Assembly: GCA_963691905.1 (NCBI GenBank)
Contig: OY829893.1
Span: 434,001 to 498,000 of the forward strand
Reading direction: 5' to 3'
Source of the DNA: QGON01 sp963691905
Lineage (GTDB): Bacteria; Pseudomonadota; Gammaproteobacteria; Chromatiales; Chromatiaceae
DNA: 64,000 nt
A program made the translations under genes and the position numbers. The notes below the pieces were generated by a model, which saw nothing but the letters and a program-made list of their open reading frames with translations, had not been told where the DNA came from and searched no databases. Shown piece after piece: positions 1 through 7,686 of the stretch (positions within the stretch are counted from its first letter, which is position 1; each line of letters opens with the position of its first letter).

Positions 1-354
1 CAAGTGAGGTCGATGGGATTCAAGATTGGCCTGCATACTGCCGGAGCCTACCCTTCACGTCTGGCTGAACTTCTGCCGCTAGTTGACTGGGTTGGTTTGG
101 ACATCAAGGCGTTACCAGAAGGTTACGAAACCCTGACCGGCGTCAGTGGCAGCGGGGAGAAGGCCTGGGAGAGCCTGCAACTGCTGGTTGCCAGCGGCGT
201 GGCTTATGAGGTTCGCACCACGGTTCATCCTGAACTGCTACCGGCAGCAGATTTGGAAACGCTGGAATCCCGCTTACAGACGATTGGCGCTGCCAACCAC
301 CAACTGCAAAAGTGCAATACCGGTCACTGCCTCGATACCACACTCACCGCTTAA
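1..354 (+). CDS. Anaerobic ribonucleotide reductase activating protein (NrdG-like radical SAM), 3' part
   Basis: The reading frame is already open at base 1, so this is the C-terminal ~117 residues of a protein beginning upstream. The segment VDWVGLDIKALPEGY and the following VRTTVHPELL resemble the C-terminal half of the anaerobic ribonucleoside-triphosphate reductase activating protein family (radical SAM, TIGR02495-like), which makes the glycyl radical on NrdD under anoxia. The CxxxCxxC iron-sulfur motif would lie outside the window, so catalysis cannot be confirmed. It ends in TAA and converges on the phosphofructokinase gene 21 bases away. Another radical SAM activase is possible. Confidence 0.6.
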   Translation, partial: QVRSMGFKIGLHTAGAYPSRLAELLPLVDWVGLDIKALPEGYETLTGVSGSGEKAWESLQLLVASGVAYEVRTTVHPELLPAADLETLESRLQTIGAANHQLQKCNTGHCLDTTLTA

Positions 355-375
355 AAACCCGGGCACCGGGGGAAA

Positions 376-1497
376 TCAATCCCCAAAACTGGTGCCGACG
401 CGGCGGGCGCTCTCCACCCAGGGGTGGTCAACCGGCACTAACTTCTTATTGCCTGCCACCTCCTGAAGCGGAACGGGAACCGCCAGCTCGCCACGGGCGG
501 CCACCATAACCCCGAACTGCCCCTGCTCAATCAGATCGGCACAGGCGGTACCCAACCGGGTGGCAAGCAGGCGGTCGGCGGCCGATGGTGTGCCTCCACG
601 CTGAAGGTGGCCCAGTATGGTGACCCGTGACTCCAATCCTGTAAGCGCCTCCAACTGCTGGGAAAGCATGACCGTGTGGTTGGCGTTGGCTGCCTGCAGC
701 ACCTCCAACGCATTTTTGGCGCTCTTGCGCTCCTTTTTGTCGACCGCTGACGCCTTGCGCATTTCAGCGGCCCGCATCAATACCGCCTGATCTTTAGGCA
801 GCGCACCCTCCGCCACGGCGACGATACTGAAGTTCTTTCCGCTGCGCACCCGGGTGCGAATTGCCTCGGATACATTCTCGATATCGTAGGGGATCTCCGG
901 CAGCAGGATCACATCCGCCCCGCCCGCGATTCCGGCGCCCAGGGCGAGCCAACCGGCCCGGTGTCCCATGATCTCCACCACAATGATCCGATGGTGACTG
1001 TGGGCGGTGCTGTGAAGCCGGTCGATGGCTTCAGTAGCTATGCCCAAAGCGGTATCAAAACCGAAGGTCGTATCGGTTTTGCCCACATCATTATCGATGG
1101 TCTTGGGCAGGGTGATAATATTCAAACCCTTCTCCATCAGTTGAAGCGCGTTCTTCTGGGTCCCACCGCCACCAAGGCAGACAAGCGCATCAAGGTGATT
1201 CGCCGCATAGTTCTCGACAATCACATTTGTCATGTCCTGCTTCTTACCCCCAAACAACATGCGGTGGGGTTTATCCCGACTGGTGCCAAGGATGGTGCCA
1301 CCCTGAGTCAGTATGCCGGAGAGCACAGCCCCGTCCAAACGGGTGGTGCGGTTATCCACCAGACCACGAAAGCCGTCCATGAAACCGATCATCTGCATGT
1401 CGTAATAACCTTGGGCCGCCTTGCCGACTCCACGGATCGCCGCATTGAGGCCAGGGCTGTCGCCACCTGCAGTCAGTATCCCTATGTGCTTGGTCAT
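376..1497 (-). CDS. 6-phosphofructokinase, Lys-type (probably PPi-dependent or mixed-specificity)
   Basis: A 373-residue PFK-A fold enzyme phosphorylating fructose 6-phosphate in glycolysis, reversibly if PPi-dependent. Seen: N-terminal GGDSPGLNA, catalytic PKTIDND, and MGHRAGWLA. The Lys in PKTIDND corresponds to E. coli position 124, where Gly favours ATP and Lys is typical of PPi-dependent enzymes. The phosphate-donor loop reads GGGGTQKNA rather than GGDGS (ATP type) or GGDDT (PPi type), so donor preference cannot be fixed by motif alone. A GGAGAG ribosome site precedes the ATG. In autotrophic sulfur oxidisers PPi-PFKs have been proposed to replace fructose bisphosphatase in the Calvin cycle; whether that applies here is inference. 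Confidence 0.88.
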   Translation of the reverse strand: MTKHIGILTAGGDSPGLNAAIRGVGKAAQGYYDMQMIGFMDGFRGLVDNRTTRLDGAVLSGILTQGGTILGTSRDKPHRMLFGGKKQDMTNVIVENYAANHLDALVCLGGGGTQKNALQLMEKGLNIITLPKTIDNDVGKTDTTFGFDTALGIATEAIDRLHSTAHSHHRIIVVEIMGHRAGWLALGAGIAGGADVILLPEIPYDIENVSEAIRTRVRSGKNFSIVAVAEGALPKDQAVLMRAAEMRKASAVDKKERKSAKNALEVLQAANANHTVMLSQQLEALTGLESRVTILGHLQRGGTPSAADRLLATRLGTACADLIEQGQFGVMVAARGELAVPVPLQEVAGNKKLVPVDHPWVESARRVGTSFGD

Positions 1498-1722
1498 CTC
1501 CTCTCCAAACGGCCTCTGCCGTGACGATTAATCGTAATGGGTAGTGGCGCTGAAACGTCTACAACCCTGATTGAAAAACGGGATTAGTGTAACCTCCCTT
1601 CAAAGATGGCGCAGCAGATTCCCGAAAACATATTTCGCTGTAATTTTGTAGGGGCAGGCAGGGGCCGTTTTTTGCTAGACTATGCGACTTTGATGGCTAT
1701 TTTTTCTCTGTTTCTATAAAGA

Positions 1723-3072
1723 ATGTCTCTGCTCAACTCACTGCTGAATCTTCGCCCGACTTTCCGGCACGGCGTCCACCCTGATCCCCTCAAGGAGCAG
1801 ACGGTCGACCTGCCGGTGCAACGCGTACCCTTTGTTTCCCGCTATGTGATGCCCTTGGGACAGCATATCGGCGTACCGGCCAAGCCGGTGGTGAAGAAGG
1901 GTGATACGGTAACCCGGGGTCAAATGATCGCCGAACCCGGCGCCTTCATGTCCACTGCCCTGCACAGTCCCGTTACCGGCAAAGTAGTGGGTATCGAGCC
2001 CCACCGCTATACGGACGGCTCCTTCAAGCCGGCCATCGAGATCGAGGCCGACCCCTACGCCACCCAACAGTTTCAACCTCGCCCGGCCATCGACTGGGAG
2101 TCCCTCTCTATGGATGGGTTCATCGCCGAGGTGCAAAAGGCAGGTATCGTGGGCATGGGCGGTGCCGCTTTCCCGGCCCATGTAAAGTACGCCATCCCGG
2201 AAGGACAGAAGATCATCAATCTGCTGATCAACGGCGCCGAGTGCGAACCCTACCTGACCACCGACCACCGGCTGATGGTGGAGCGCCCCGAATCGGTGGT
2301 GCGGGGAGCAGAGATCATCCGCCGCAAACTGGGAGCGGAAAAGGCCACCATCGGGGTGGAGGACAACAAACCCGATGCCATTGAGATTCTGAGACGGACA
2401 ATCAGCGACGAGCCCATCGAAGTGGTTGGGTTGCCGATGAAATACCCCCAGGGCGCCGAGAAGATGCTGATCAAGGCGACCTACGGTATCGAGATCCCTG
2501 CCGGGCAGCTGCCTCGGGATTGCGGTATCGTGGTCAACAATGTCGGCACTGTGGTGGCTGTCGCAGAATGGTTCGATTTGGGCCGCCCGCTGATGGAGCG
2601 AGTGGTCACCGTCTCCGGTCCCGGCATTCACTACCCCGCAAACCTGACGGTTCCACTGGGCACCCCCATCAGGGAGGTATTGAAATTCTGCGGCGGCCTG
2701 AGCGAAAACACCCGCGAGGTGATTTCGGGCGGACCGATGATGGGCGCGCCCATCGCCAGTCTGGACGTGCCGGTGTTGAAGGGTACCTCCGGCATCCTCG
2801 CCTTCACCGCAACCGAAACCGGTCGCCCTCGGGAATACCCCTGTATCCACTGCGGACGCTGTCTGGAGGCCTGCCCCTATTTTCTCAATCCATCGCGTTT
2901 CGCGCGCCTCGCCAAGGCGCGTTTGTTCGATGAGATGAACGCCCTGAACGTCTCTGACTGCGTGGAGTGCGGCGCCTGTACCTACGCCTGCCCCTCCGGG
3001 ATACCGATCGTGCAGCATATCCGCACGGCAAAGAATAACTTACGGCAGCAGCATAAGAGGGCAAACGGCTAA
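1723..3072 (+). CDS. rnfC: Ion-translocating oxidoreductase complex subunit RnfC
   Basis: Peripheral iron-sulfur/flavoprotein subunit of the Rnf complex, which couples ferredoxin-NAD(H) electron transfer to ion movement across the cytoplasmic membrane. At 449 residues it is the short form, lacking the long Ala/Lys-rich tail of E. coli RnfC (about 740 residues). It carries the glycine-rich GMGGAAFPAHVK nucleotide/FMN-binding region (about residue 145), a SLBB-type segment, and two CxxCxxCxxxCP clusters, CIHCGRCLEACP near 374 and CVECGACTYACP near 413. First gene of rnfCDGEA. The ATG start has only a weak AAAGA ribosome site. A 180-base repeat-containing gap separates it from rnfD. Confidence 0.96.
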   Translation: MSLLNSLLNLRPTFRHGVHPDPLKEQTVDLPVQRVPFVSRYVMPLGQHIGVPAKPVVKKGDTVTRGQMIAEPGAFMSTALHSPVTGKVVGIEPHRYTDGSFKPAIEIEADPYATQQFQPRPAIDWESLSMDGFIAEVQKAGIVGMGGAAFPAHVKYAIPEGQKIINLLINGAECEPYLTTDHRLMVERPESVVRGAEIIRRKLGAEKATIGVEDNKPDAIEILRRTISDEPIEVVGLPMKYPQGAEKMLIKATYGIEIPAGQLPRDCGIVVNNVGTVVAVAEWFDLGRPLMERVVTVSGPGIHYPANLTVPLGTPIREVLKFCGGLSENTREVISGGPMMGAPIASLDVPVLKGTSGILAFTATETGRPREYPCIHCGRCLEACPYFLNPSRFARLAKARLFDEMNALNVSDCVECGACTYACPSGIPIVQHIRTAKNNLRQQHKRANG

Positions 3073-3082
3073 AAACATGTAT

Positions 3083-3112
3083 GCCCGATCCGCTACGCTT
3101 GAACCGGCCTAC
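3083..3112 (+). repeat. Dispersed repeat, copy A of the GCCCGATCCGCTACGCTTGA element
   Basis: The stretch GCCCGATCCGCTACGCTTGA followed by CGGCCTAC recurs at 6488-6518 just after the rnf operon. Here it sits in the 180-base gap between rnfC and rnfD. The two copies share about 25 of 30 bases. It looks like a REP-type intergenic repeat; whether it affects rnf mRNA stability is unknown. Confidence 0.7.
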
Positions 3113-3175
3113 GGCTAAAGGCTTTCGAGTAAGTGTCGGTGTTTGTTATGTGCAAGTATTACTTTATGAATTATA

Positions 3176-3240
3176 AAAACGACTACGTTTGGCTTATCCG
3201 GTGGCACGGCCTCCTTTCGCCTTTAACCTTTCGCCTTTTG
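3176..3240 (-). repeat. Dispersed repeat shared with 61223-61280 (inverted copy)
   Basis: Read on the minus strand this segment (AGGTTAAAGGCGAAAGGAG, then CCGGATAAGCC and TAGTCGT) matches the plus strand at 61223-61280 in the same order and spacing. The two loci are 58 kb apart and have unrelated genes around them, so this is a dispersed non-coding repeat. Here it lies inside the rnf operon gap. Confidence 0.6.
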
Positions 3241-3252
3241 CCTTAAAAAAAC

Positions 3253-4272
3253 ATGAAGAAGAAAGACCCAAATCTGCTGGTTCAACCTGCACCGCTCCTG
3301 GTTCAGGGCATGACCACCCCCATGGCGATGCGCGATGTCTGGTATGCGCTGCTGCCTGCCACCCTGGCTGGTCTCTGGTTTTTCGGCCTCAGCGCCCTAC
3401 TGGTTCTGCTCGCCTCAATCATCGGCGCAGTCGCAACAGAGTGGGCGTTCACTCCGGCGCAAACCCGGACCACGGCTCTGGGCGACGGCAGCGCCGCGCT
3501 CACCGGCCTGCTTCTGGGGTTGACCCTGCCGCCGGCATTGCCAATCTGGATGGCCTTTCTCGGCGGCGTGGTGGCCATCGGCCTCGGCAAGGTAATCTGG
3601 GGTGGACTGGGTAACAACCTCTTCAATCCTGCGCTGGTGGGACGCGCCTTTCTGCTGGGCACCTTTCCCATCGCCATGACCACCTGGTATCCCGCCCAGG
3701 GACCGGCACACTTCCTCGATCTCTACTCCAGCACCCTGGCTGCCCCTTTCATGCAGGCGACATGGGACACAATGAGCAGTGCCAGCCCCCTCGGTTTGAT
3801 GAAATTCGAGTACGAGGGCACCGCCATTTCCAGTCTCTTTATCGGCAACACCGCCGGCTCCCTCGGTGAAACCAGCAGCCTGCTGTTGCTGCTCGGCGGA
3901 CTCTGGCTCTGGTTCCGCCGCGACCTGGACTGGCGTATCCCCGCCAGCATCTTTCTCACCGCAGGCATCTTCTCCGGCATCCTGTTTGCGGTCGATGCCG
4001 AACGATTTCCCAGCCCACTCTTCACCCTCTTCTCCGGCGGCATGATGCTTGGGGCAATCTACATGGCGACCGACCCGGTCACCTCACCGCTCACCCCCCG
4101 GGGCAGTTGGATATTTGGTGCCGGCATCGGTTTTCTGGTGGTTCTGATCCGCGTCTTCGGCGGCATGCCAGAGGGCATGATGTACGCCATTCTGCTGATG
4201 AATGCCGCCACGCCACTCATCGATCGCTATACCCAACCCAGGGTGTTTGGACGGGGGGCGAAAAAGGCATGA
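3253..4272 (+). CDS. rnfD: Ion-translocating oxidoreductase complex subunit RnfD
   Basis: Integral membrane subunit of Rnf (339 residues, about ten hydrophobic segments) of the NqrB/RnfD family, which normally holds a covalently bound FMN attached by ApbE to the Thr of an S(G/A)ATPL motif. Seen: the family signature NNLFNPALVGRAFLL (residues 121-135) and a conserved C-terminal membrane part. The flavinylation motif reads D172-T-M-S-S-A-S178-P-L, with Ser at the acceptor position (codon AGC at 3784-3786). Serine may still be modified, since ApbE sites tolerate S/T variation, or the flavin may be missing. The stop overlaps the rnfG start as ATGA, implying coupled translation. Confidence 0.95.
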   Translation: MKKKDPNLLVQPAPLLVQGMTTPMAMRDVWYALLPATLAGLWFFGLSALLVLLASIIGAVATEWAFTPAQTRTTALGDGSAALTGLLLGLTLPPALPIWMAFLGGVVAIGLGKVIWGGLGNNLFNPALVGRAFLLGTFPIAMTTWYPAQGPAHFLDLYSSTLAAPFMQATWDTMSSASPLGLMKFEYEGTAISSLFIGNTAGSLGETSSLLLLLGGLWLWFRRDLDWRIPASIFLTAGIFSGILFAVDAERFPSPLFTLFSGGMMLGAIYMATDPVTSPLTPRGSWIFGAGIGFLVVLIRVFGGMPEGMMYAILLMNAATPLIDRYTQPRVFGRGAKKA

Positions 4273-4985
4273 CCACCGAACAGCAATCCCTGGAGCAGGA
4301 GCCCAGCTCCACCAAACTGGCCCTCTCGCTGGCCTTTGCCGGCCTGATCTCCGGTATCATCATCATCAGCATCTTCGAGGCGACCCTGCCCACCATCACC
4401 GCCAATAAGGCCCGTGAGTTGAGAGAGGCGGTTTTCAAGGTGCTGCCGAACGTCACCTCCATGCAGAAACTGCAGTTCGACAACGGAAAACTGCGGGTGC
4501 GCAGCGAAAAAGGTGCCGATGAGGATACGATCTATGGTGGTTATGGCAGTCAAGGCCAGTTCGTCGGTTATGCCGTGGAGGGTGCAGGCCCCGGATTTCA
4601 GGACACCATCCGCGTGCTCTACGGCTACCTGCCGGAACAGCGCAAGATCGTCGGCATGGAGATACTGGAGAGCCGGGAAACCCCAGGTTTGGGCGACAAG
4701 ATCTTCAAAGATATGGCCTTTGTCGCCAACTTTGCCGATCTCTCCGTCGACCCCAAGATAAAGGCCGTCAAGAAGGGCACCAAATCCGCCCCCTATGAGA
4801 TCGACTCCATCACCGGCGCCACCATCTCCGCCAAGGCGGTGGTGAGGATCATCAACGAGGCCCGCGCACACTGGGAGGATCGGCTGCCGGCCCCAGGCAA
4901 TGAGCCGAAACTGGAACTGGTAAGCAAAAAGGCGGCGGATGAAGGGAAGGGAGATACGTCTCCCACCCCGGCCCCTGGTAATTAG
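4269..4985 (+). CDS. rnfG: Ion-translocating oxidoreductase complex subunit RnfG
   Basis: FMN-carrying subunit of Rnf (238 residues): an N-terminal membrane anchor (about residues 18-38, LSLAFAGLISGIIIISIF) and a periplasmic FMN_bind domain. The ApbE flavinylation site is canonical, D179-S-I-T-G-A-T185. The open frame extends upstream to 4107, but the ATG at 4269 overlapping the rnfD stop, followed directly by a normal RnfG N-terminus, is the right start. The C-terminal tail after about 215 is Lys/Pro-rich and likely disordered. Confidence 0.95.
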   Translation: MTTEQQSLEQEPSSTKLALSLAFAGLISGIIIISIFEATLPTITANKARELREAVFKVLPNVTSMQKLQFDNGKLRVRSEKGADEDTIYGGYGSQGQFVGYAVEGAGPGFQDTIRVLYGYLPEQRKIVGMEILESRETPGLGDKIFKDMAFVANFADLSVDPKIKAVKKGTKSAPYEIDSITGATISAKAVVRIINEARAHWEDRLPAPGNEPKLELVSKKAADEGKGDTSPTPAPGN

Positions 4986-4998
4986 CGAGGCATCAATT

Positions 4999-5655
4999 AT
5001 GGCAATCAACATCAAAGACCCCTCCGCAATACAGGAGATGATGAAAGGCCTCTGGCGGGACAACCCCGTCTTCGTACAGGTGCTCGGCATGTGTCCAATG
5101 CTGGCAGTCACCAACTCTGCCATCAACGCGCTGGCGATGGGTATTGCCACCCTGTTCGTATTGGTGGGCTCGAGCGCCCTGGTCTCCGCCTTCAAGAACC
5201 TGATCCCGAAGCAGGTACGAATCTCCCTCTATATCGTCATCATCGCCACCTTCGTGACGGTGATCGACTACACCCTGCTGGCGCTGGTTCCCGCCATCCA
5301 CAAGGAGCTGGGAGCCTTTATCCCGCTGATCGTGGCCAACTGCATGATCCTCGGTCGCCAGGAGGCGTTTGCTGCCAAGCATTCCGTGGGTTTCGCGGTG
5401 ATGGATGCCATCGGCATGTCCGCCGGCTTTGTTATCGCCCTGTTTGCACTGGGCAGCGTGCGCGAGATCCTGGGCAACGGCAGCCTCTTCGGCATCGATC
5501 TGTTCGGCGCAGGATTTGAACCTTGGGTGATCATGATCCTGCCGCCAGGCGGCTTCATCACCCTCGGCCTGATCCTGCTCTTCTTCAACTGGGTTACCGA
5601 GCGCAAAGCCCGGTTCCTGGAACAGGTTGTTGCCGCCGAACAGGCCAGAGGGTAA
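4999..5655 (+). CDS. rnfE: Ion-translocating oxidoreductase complex subunit RnfE
   Basis: Membrane subunit of the NqrD/RnfE family (218 residues, six membrane segments). With RnfA it forms an inverted pair that holds an intramembrane [2Fe-2S] cluster between them; the expected cysteines are present (C32 in GMCPMLAVTNS and C115 in VANCMILGRQE). The open frame begins at 4939, inside rnfG, but the ATG at 4999 gives the family-typical N-terminus and lies 13 bases after the rnfG stop. The spacing in rnfDGEA implies one transcript. Confidence 0.96.
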   Translation: MAINIKDPSAIQEMMKGLWRDNPVFVQVLGMCPMLAVTNSAINALAMGIATLFVLVGSSALVSAFKNLIPKQVRISLYIVIIATFVTVIDYTLLALVPAIHKELGAFIPLIVANCMILGRQEAFAAKHSVGFAVMDAIGMSAGFVIALFALGSVREILGNGSLFGIDLFGAGFEPWVIMILPPGGFITLGLILLFFNWVTERKARFLEQVVAAEQARG

Positions 5656-5661
5656 ACACAC

Positions 5662-6240
5662 ATGGATAATCTGATCTGGATCTTTATCAGCGCCATGTTG
5701 GTCAACAACTTCGTGCTGGCCTACTTTCTTGGGCTCTGCCCCTTTCTTGGTGTCTCCGGGAGACTCGAAACCTCATTCCGGCTAGGGCTGGCCACCACCT
5801 TCGTGCTGCTCATCACCGCACTCTGTTCCTGGTTTCTCAACACCTATGTGCTGATCCACGCCCCCTATCTGCGACTGATCAGTTTCATCGTGGTCATCGC
5901 CTCCACGGTGCAGTTCATCGAGATGGCGATCAAGAAGCTCAGTCCCAGCCTGTTCAAGGCGCTAGGCATCTTCCTGCCCTTGATCACCACCAACTGCGCC
6001 ATTCTGGGCCTCGCAATCTTCGCCACCAACCGGGGTTACGGTTTCGCCGAAGGCATGGTCTTCGCCCTCGGCGCCGGTGCCGGTTTCACCCTGGCGATGG
6101 TCCTGATGGCGGGACTGCGGGAGGAGACCGAAATCATCGACATGCCCGTGCTGGTTCGCGGCACTGCCATGAACCTGATCATCGCCGGCATCCTCTCCAT
6201 GGCATTCATGGGGTTTGCCGGTCTGTTCAGCTCAACCTGA
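5662..6240 (+). CDS. rnfA: Ion-translocating oxidoreductase complex subunit RnfA
   Basis: Membrane subunit (192 residues) paired with RnfE. Cysteines expected to ligate the shared [2Fe-2S] cluster are present: C26 in FLGLCPFLGVSG and C112 in TTNCAILGLA. It starts 6 bases after rnfE. In most clusters rnfA is adjacent to rnfB; here it is followed by a small cysteine-rich membrane protein instead, and no rnfB is present anywhere in the window. Confidence 0.96.
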   Translation: MDNLIWIFISAMLVNNFVLAYFLGLCPFLGVSGRLETSFRLGLATTFVLLITALCSWFLNTYVLIHAPYLRLISFIVVIASTVQFIEMAIKKLSPSLFKALGIFLPLITTNCAILGLAIFATNRGYGFAEGMVFALGAGAGFTLAMVLMAGLREETEIIDMPVLVRGTAMNLIIAGILSMAFMGFAGLFSST

Positions 6241-6252
6241 GGAGGGTAACCG

Positions 6253-6453
6253 ATGCTCACCCATATACTTTCACTCCTGGGATTGATGCTGCTGTGCGGC
6301 GGCTGGGTGCTGTTTCAGGGCTGGCTGTCACGGCAGGATCCCGAATACAAGGGTTACAAGGTGGGTTGTGGGGCCTGCAAGCAGGGGAGTGGCTGCTCCA
6401 CCCAGGAGGGTTGCAAACCAACCGTCCAGATTGATCTGCCATCTCCAAAGTAG
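6253..6453 (+). CDS. Small cysteine-rich membrane protein at the end of the rnf operon (NqrM-like by analogy)
   Basis: 66 residues: one N-terminal membrane helix (about 4-24, with C15) followed by a soluble segment with the cluster C39-GA-C42-KQGSG-C48-STQEG-C54. A GGAGGG ribosome site lies just before the ATG, 12 bases after rnfA, so it belongs to the operon. The architecture (single helix plus Cys cluster, last gene of an Nqr/Rnf operon) recalls NqrM, needed to deliver iron to the NqrD/NqrE cluster, and also FeoB-associated Cys-rich proteins. I do not recognise a named family. An iron-insertion role for the RnfA/RnfE cluster is inference. Confidence 0.75.
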   Translation: MLTHILSLLGLMLLCGGWVLFQGWLSRQDPEYKGYKVGCGACKQGSGCSTQEGCKPTVQIDLPSPK

Positions 6454-6460
6454 GCTGATT

Positions 6461-6519
6461 CAAGCGTAGCGGAGCCGGCAAACCTGCGCCCGATCCGCTA
6501 CGCTTGATCGGGCCTACCA
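6461..6519. repeat. Dispersed repeat, copy B, with perfect 13-base inverted arms
   Basis: CAAGCGTAGCGGA at 6461-6473 is the exact reverse complement of TCCGCTACGCTTG at 6494-6506, making a strong hairpin. The right half matches copy A at 3083-3112. The element overlaps the last codons of the converging nuclease gene. It may act as a bidirectional terminator between rnf and the nuclease, but lacks a T-tract. Confidence 0.7.
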
Positions 6520-7290
6520 GACTACTTTGATGGCAGACGGATGCCGTATGCGTATACGCTGGCTGCCTTTATAACGCCGGATCCAGCCTCTTGCTTCAAC
6601 GTCATGGCCCACCAGATCTTGCGGCTGCCAGTCCGTAAAGTGATCGAGGTCCGAGCGGTCGATGCGTAGCTTCACCCCGGCGACTTTTAACCAGATGGAA
6701 CGGCGGCTGCTTTGCGACTCTTCAATCCGGCCCCGCAGCAATCGAAACCCTTCGACTGAGCGCGCCAGTCCGACCGTTTCGATGACTGACACATCGGCCC
6801 AAACACCCCGTCCAGCAGCGCGCGCCCGGTCTTCTGCCGCACGATAACATTGCCGGTGGTTGAGATTCGGCGGGAATACGATCTGGAAACCTGCACCATC
6901 CTGCAGCAGTGCCTCAATGAGATTGTCTCCATCCTGACTGTAGATGTGAGCCAGAAGGCGTCGATAGCGATCCCGTTGCTGCTGCCCCTTCTCCAGGCGG
7001 ATCCGATTACCTGATTTGGCGATCAGCCGTTCCAGCTGCCTCTTCGCGGCCTTCGCATGGGGCTCGTCGGGGGTCTCTTTCCAACCCGTTTCAGGGGTAT
7101 TGATCCCTATCAGGCGAACCCTGCTGCCATCGACCAGCAGCAAAGTGTCGCCATCAAAGACCTCCGCCACTTCCAGCAAATCACCAGAGTGCAGGGATGG
7201 ACAGCTTGCACTGACTGCGCTGCTGAACAGCAGCGCCAGAAAGAGCAACAATAAAAAAGGCCCCGCACTGCGGAGCCTTTTTACTGTCAT
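6514..7290 (-). CDS. Secreted thermonuclease-family (SNase-like) protein
   Basis: 258 residues with an N-terminal signal peptide (hydrophobic LLLLFLALLFSSAVSA, about 14-29) and a staphylococcal-nuclease domain: VFDGDTLLLVDG, VRLIGINTPE, then a segment equivalent to DRYRRLLAHIY with the catalytic Arg region. A further ~80-residue C-terminal part (LRGRIEESQSSRRSIWLKVAG...) looks like a second OB-like domain. The open frame runs to 7527, inside rpmE, but the ATG at 7290 is the only start giving a signal peptide. The first 13 codons coincide with a strong rpmE terminator hairpin. Confidence 0.85.
   Translation of the reverse strand: MTVKRLRSAGPFLLLLFLALLFSSAVSASCPSLHSGDLLEVAEVFDGDTLLLVDGSRVRLIGINTPETGWKETPDEPHAKAAKRQLERLIAKSGNRIRLEKGQQQRDRYRRLLAHIYSQDGDNLIEALLQDGAGFQIVFPPNLNHRQCYRAAEDRARAAGRGVWADVSVIETVGLARSVEGFRLLRGRIEESQSSRRSIWLKVAGVKLRIDRSDLDHFTDWQPQDLVGHDVEARGWIRRYKGSQRIRIRHPSAIKVVW
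7254..7282 (-). terminator. Intrinsic terminator downstream of rpmE, inside the nuclease coding start
   Basis: On the minus strand: AAAAAGGCTCCGC, loop AGT, GCGGGGCCTTTTT, a 13-base stem with one G-U pair and a T-tract. It begins 70 bases after the rpmE stop and occupies codons 3-13 of the nuclease gene (VKRLRSAGPFL). Confidence 0.85.
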
Positions 7291-7351
7291 CTGCCTTGTT
7301 TGATCCACACGCTGCGCGGTCACAGACCGCGAAGCCGGCAAGGCGGCGAGA

Positions 7352-7555
7352 TTAACGGTTGTATTTCTTACGAAACTTATCGACACGACCGGCAGTATCG
7401 AGGATCTTCTGCTTGCCGGTGTAGAAGGGATGGCAGGCAGAGCAGACTTCGACGTGCAGCTCGTCCTTACCCAAGGTGGAACGGGTAACGAACTCGCTAC
7501 CGCAACTACAAACGACCTTGACCTCATTGTACTTAGGATGGATATCCGCTTTCAT
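7352..7555 (-). CDS. rpmE: 50S ribosomal protein L31, zinc-binding type
   Basis: 67-residue ribosomal protein bL31 located at the intersubunit bridge. Zn-ligand cysteines are present (CSCGSEF at about 16-22 and CSACHPF at about 38-44), so this is the C+ form, as opposed to the zinc-free paralogue made under zinc starvation. N-terminus MKADIHPKYNEV and C-terminal GRVDKFRKKY are family hallmarks. A terminator follows 70 bases downstream. Confidence 0.97.
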   Translation of the reverse strand: MKADIHPKYNEVKVVCSCGSEFVTRSTLGKDELHVEVCSACHPFYTGKQKILDTAGRVDKFRKKYNR

Positions 7556-7686
7556 GTCAGACCCGCTATCTAGAAACTGTTAATTACCGCCATACTGGGC
7601 GGAGAAGGCGCGCAATCATATAAGAAACCGGCGCCATAGGCAAGCATTCTATTACCGCGCTGGACTTGCGATGCGGAGGAGGAGAT

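Noticed and set aside
1738..3018. 426-codon open frame on the minus strand opposite rnfC
   Set aside because: Shadow of the conserved rnfC sequence; no domain similarity and no start context.
4227..5195. 322-codon open frame on the minus strand opposite rnfG/rnfE
   Set aside because: It spans two genes and their junction and has no family features.
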